Of a DNA stretch of 5,991 nucleotides, positions 5,398-5,991 are shown piece after piece. The DNA is taken from positions 1 to 5,991 of the forward strand of contig CAYUTA010000096.1 of NCBI GenBank assembly GCA_964447605.1, read 5' to 3'. The notes beneath the pieces are model-generated. The model worked only from the letters and a program-made list of their open reading frames with translations. It searched no databases and was not told the origin of the DNA. The stretch is from CAYUTA01 sp964447605. Lineage in GTDB: Bacteria; Bacillota; Clostridia; Christensenellales; CAG-138. Made by a program: the position numbers and the translations under genes. The stretch's first letter is position 1; every line of letters starts with the position of its first letter.

Positions 5398-5991
5398 ATC
5401 GCCACCACTCGCATTATGCCGCTGCATACCGGCAAAGGCCGGAGCATCGGCAACGCCATCAGCGACATTATCGACTATGTAAAAAACCCGGAGAAAACAG
5501 ATAACGGCAGGCTCATTACAAGCGTCGGCTGCGACAGTAAGATTGCCGACGCCGAGTTTCTTTTTTCAAAAGGCCGCTATCAATCCCTCACCGGCAGGAC
5601 GCAGGGAAACGACGTGATCGCTTATCATGTCCGTCAATCCTTTCGCCCCGGTGAGATTACGCCGGAGGAAGCAAACCGTATAGGAGTAGAGTTTGCCAAT
5701 CGTTTTCTAAAGGGCAACAACGCCTTTATCGTCTGCACTCATATTGATAAATCGCACATTCACAATCACATCATATGGAACTCCACTACGCTGGACTGCA
5801 CCCGGAAGTTTCGCAACTTTTGGGGCAGCACAAGAGCCGTCCGTAATCTCAGCGACACCATCTGCATTGAAAATCATCTGTCCATCGTGGAGAATCCGAA
5901 GCGGCACGGCAAGAGCTATAACAAGTGGCTGGGCGATAACGCAAAGCCCGGACACCGGGACTTGCTGCGCGCCGCCATCGACGGCGCTTTG
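5398..5991 (+). CDS. Relaxase/mobilization nuclease, N-terminal part (runs off the right edge)
   Basis: The open frame gives 198 visible residues to the last base. Counting ATC 5398 as residue 1, the N-terminus (ATTRIMPLHTGKGRS) is the usual beginning of clostridial MobA/relaxase-domain proteins. DYVKNPEKT (26-34) carries Tyr27, the likely catalytic tyrosine. HIDKSHIHNH (115-124) carries the metal-binding histidine motif. These are the hallmarks of a MOBP-type relaxase (Pfam Relaxase, PF03432), which nicks one strand at the transfer origin, stays attached to the 5' end through the tyrosine and is exported with the DNA by a type IV secretion channel. FLFSKGRYQ, AYHVRQSF and GEITPEEANRIG are further blocks I associate with the family. 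No ATG, GTG or TTG lies in frame between the stop at 5341 and the ATG at 5416, so the start is either the non-standard ATC at 5398 or the poorly spaced ATG at 5416 (which would remove six residues). mobC is about 1.3 kb upstream. Confidence 0.92.
   Translation, partial: MATTRIMPLHTGKGRSIGNAISDIIDYVKNPEKTDNGRLITSVGCDSKIADAEFLFSKGRYQSLTGRTQGNDVIAYHVRQSFRPGEITPEEANRIGVEFANRFLKGNNAFIVCTHIDKSHIHNHIIWNSTTLDCTRKFRNFWGSTRAVRNLSDTICIENHLSIVENPKRHGKSYNKWLGDNAKPGHRDLLRAAIDGAL

Noticed and set aside
1..5991. CRISPR arrays, tRNA or rRNA genes, insertion sequences, attachment sites
   Set aside because: I saw no regularly spaced repeats, cloverleaf or rRNA sequence, transposase frame or terminal inverted repeats in the window.

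Overview
The window reads as an internal piece of an integrative and conjugative or mobilizable element from a Gram-positive anaerobe, most likely a gut clostridium (Oscillospiraceae or Lachnospiraceae type). The grounds are strong AGGAGG-type ribosome binding sites, a moderately high G+C coding style, and a gene set typical of Tn1549/CTn-like elements: a giant SNF2-type helicase protein, a DUF3848/DUF3849-type protein, a MobC-like relaxosome protein, a CD1845-type membrane protein and a MobA/relaxase-type nuclease. All supported genes lie on the + strand. Family names come from recognising motifs in the translations, not from a database search.

Layout. Bases 1-2927 hold the C-terminal 974 residues of the SNF2-like helicase, whose beginning lies upstream of the window. 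It overlaps by 4 bases the next gene (2924-3763, DUF3848/DUF3849-like), and one base separates that gene from mobC (3765-4103). These three form a tightly coupled operon end, closed by a GC-rich hairpin at 4103-4149. A short intergenic region (about 4150-4234) holds a possible promoter and is also a candidate for the transfer origin. Then come three small genes: an acidic 103-residue protein (4235-4546), a 96-residue three-helix membrane protein (4543-4833) and a 148-residue basic protein of unknown function (4889-5335). A clean intrinsic terminator follows at 5347-5373. The N-terminal 198 residues of a relaxase start immediately after it and run off the right edge.

How it fits together. MobC and the relaxase should form the relaxosome that nicks the element's origin of transfer. 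The helicase and its coupled partner are usual companions in this element class, with no proven role. The less ordinary points are: the relaxase reading frame has no ATG, GTG or TTG at the place dictated by its ribosome binding site (an ATC is there instead); a terminator sits directly in front of that ribosome binding site; three small genes separate mobC from the relaxase; and the helicase and the DUF3848/DUF3849-like protein end in a similar PSVLxKL tail. I see no proof of a wholly new system. No gene-free stretch exceeds 300 bases.
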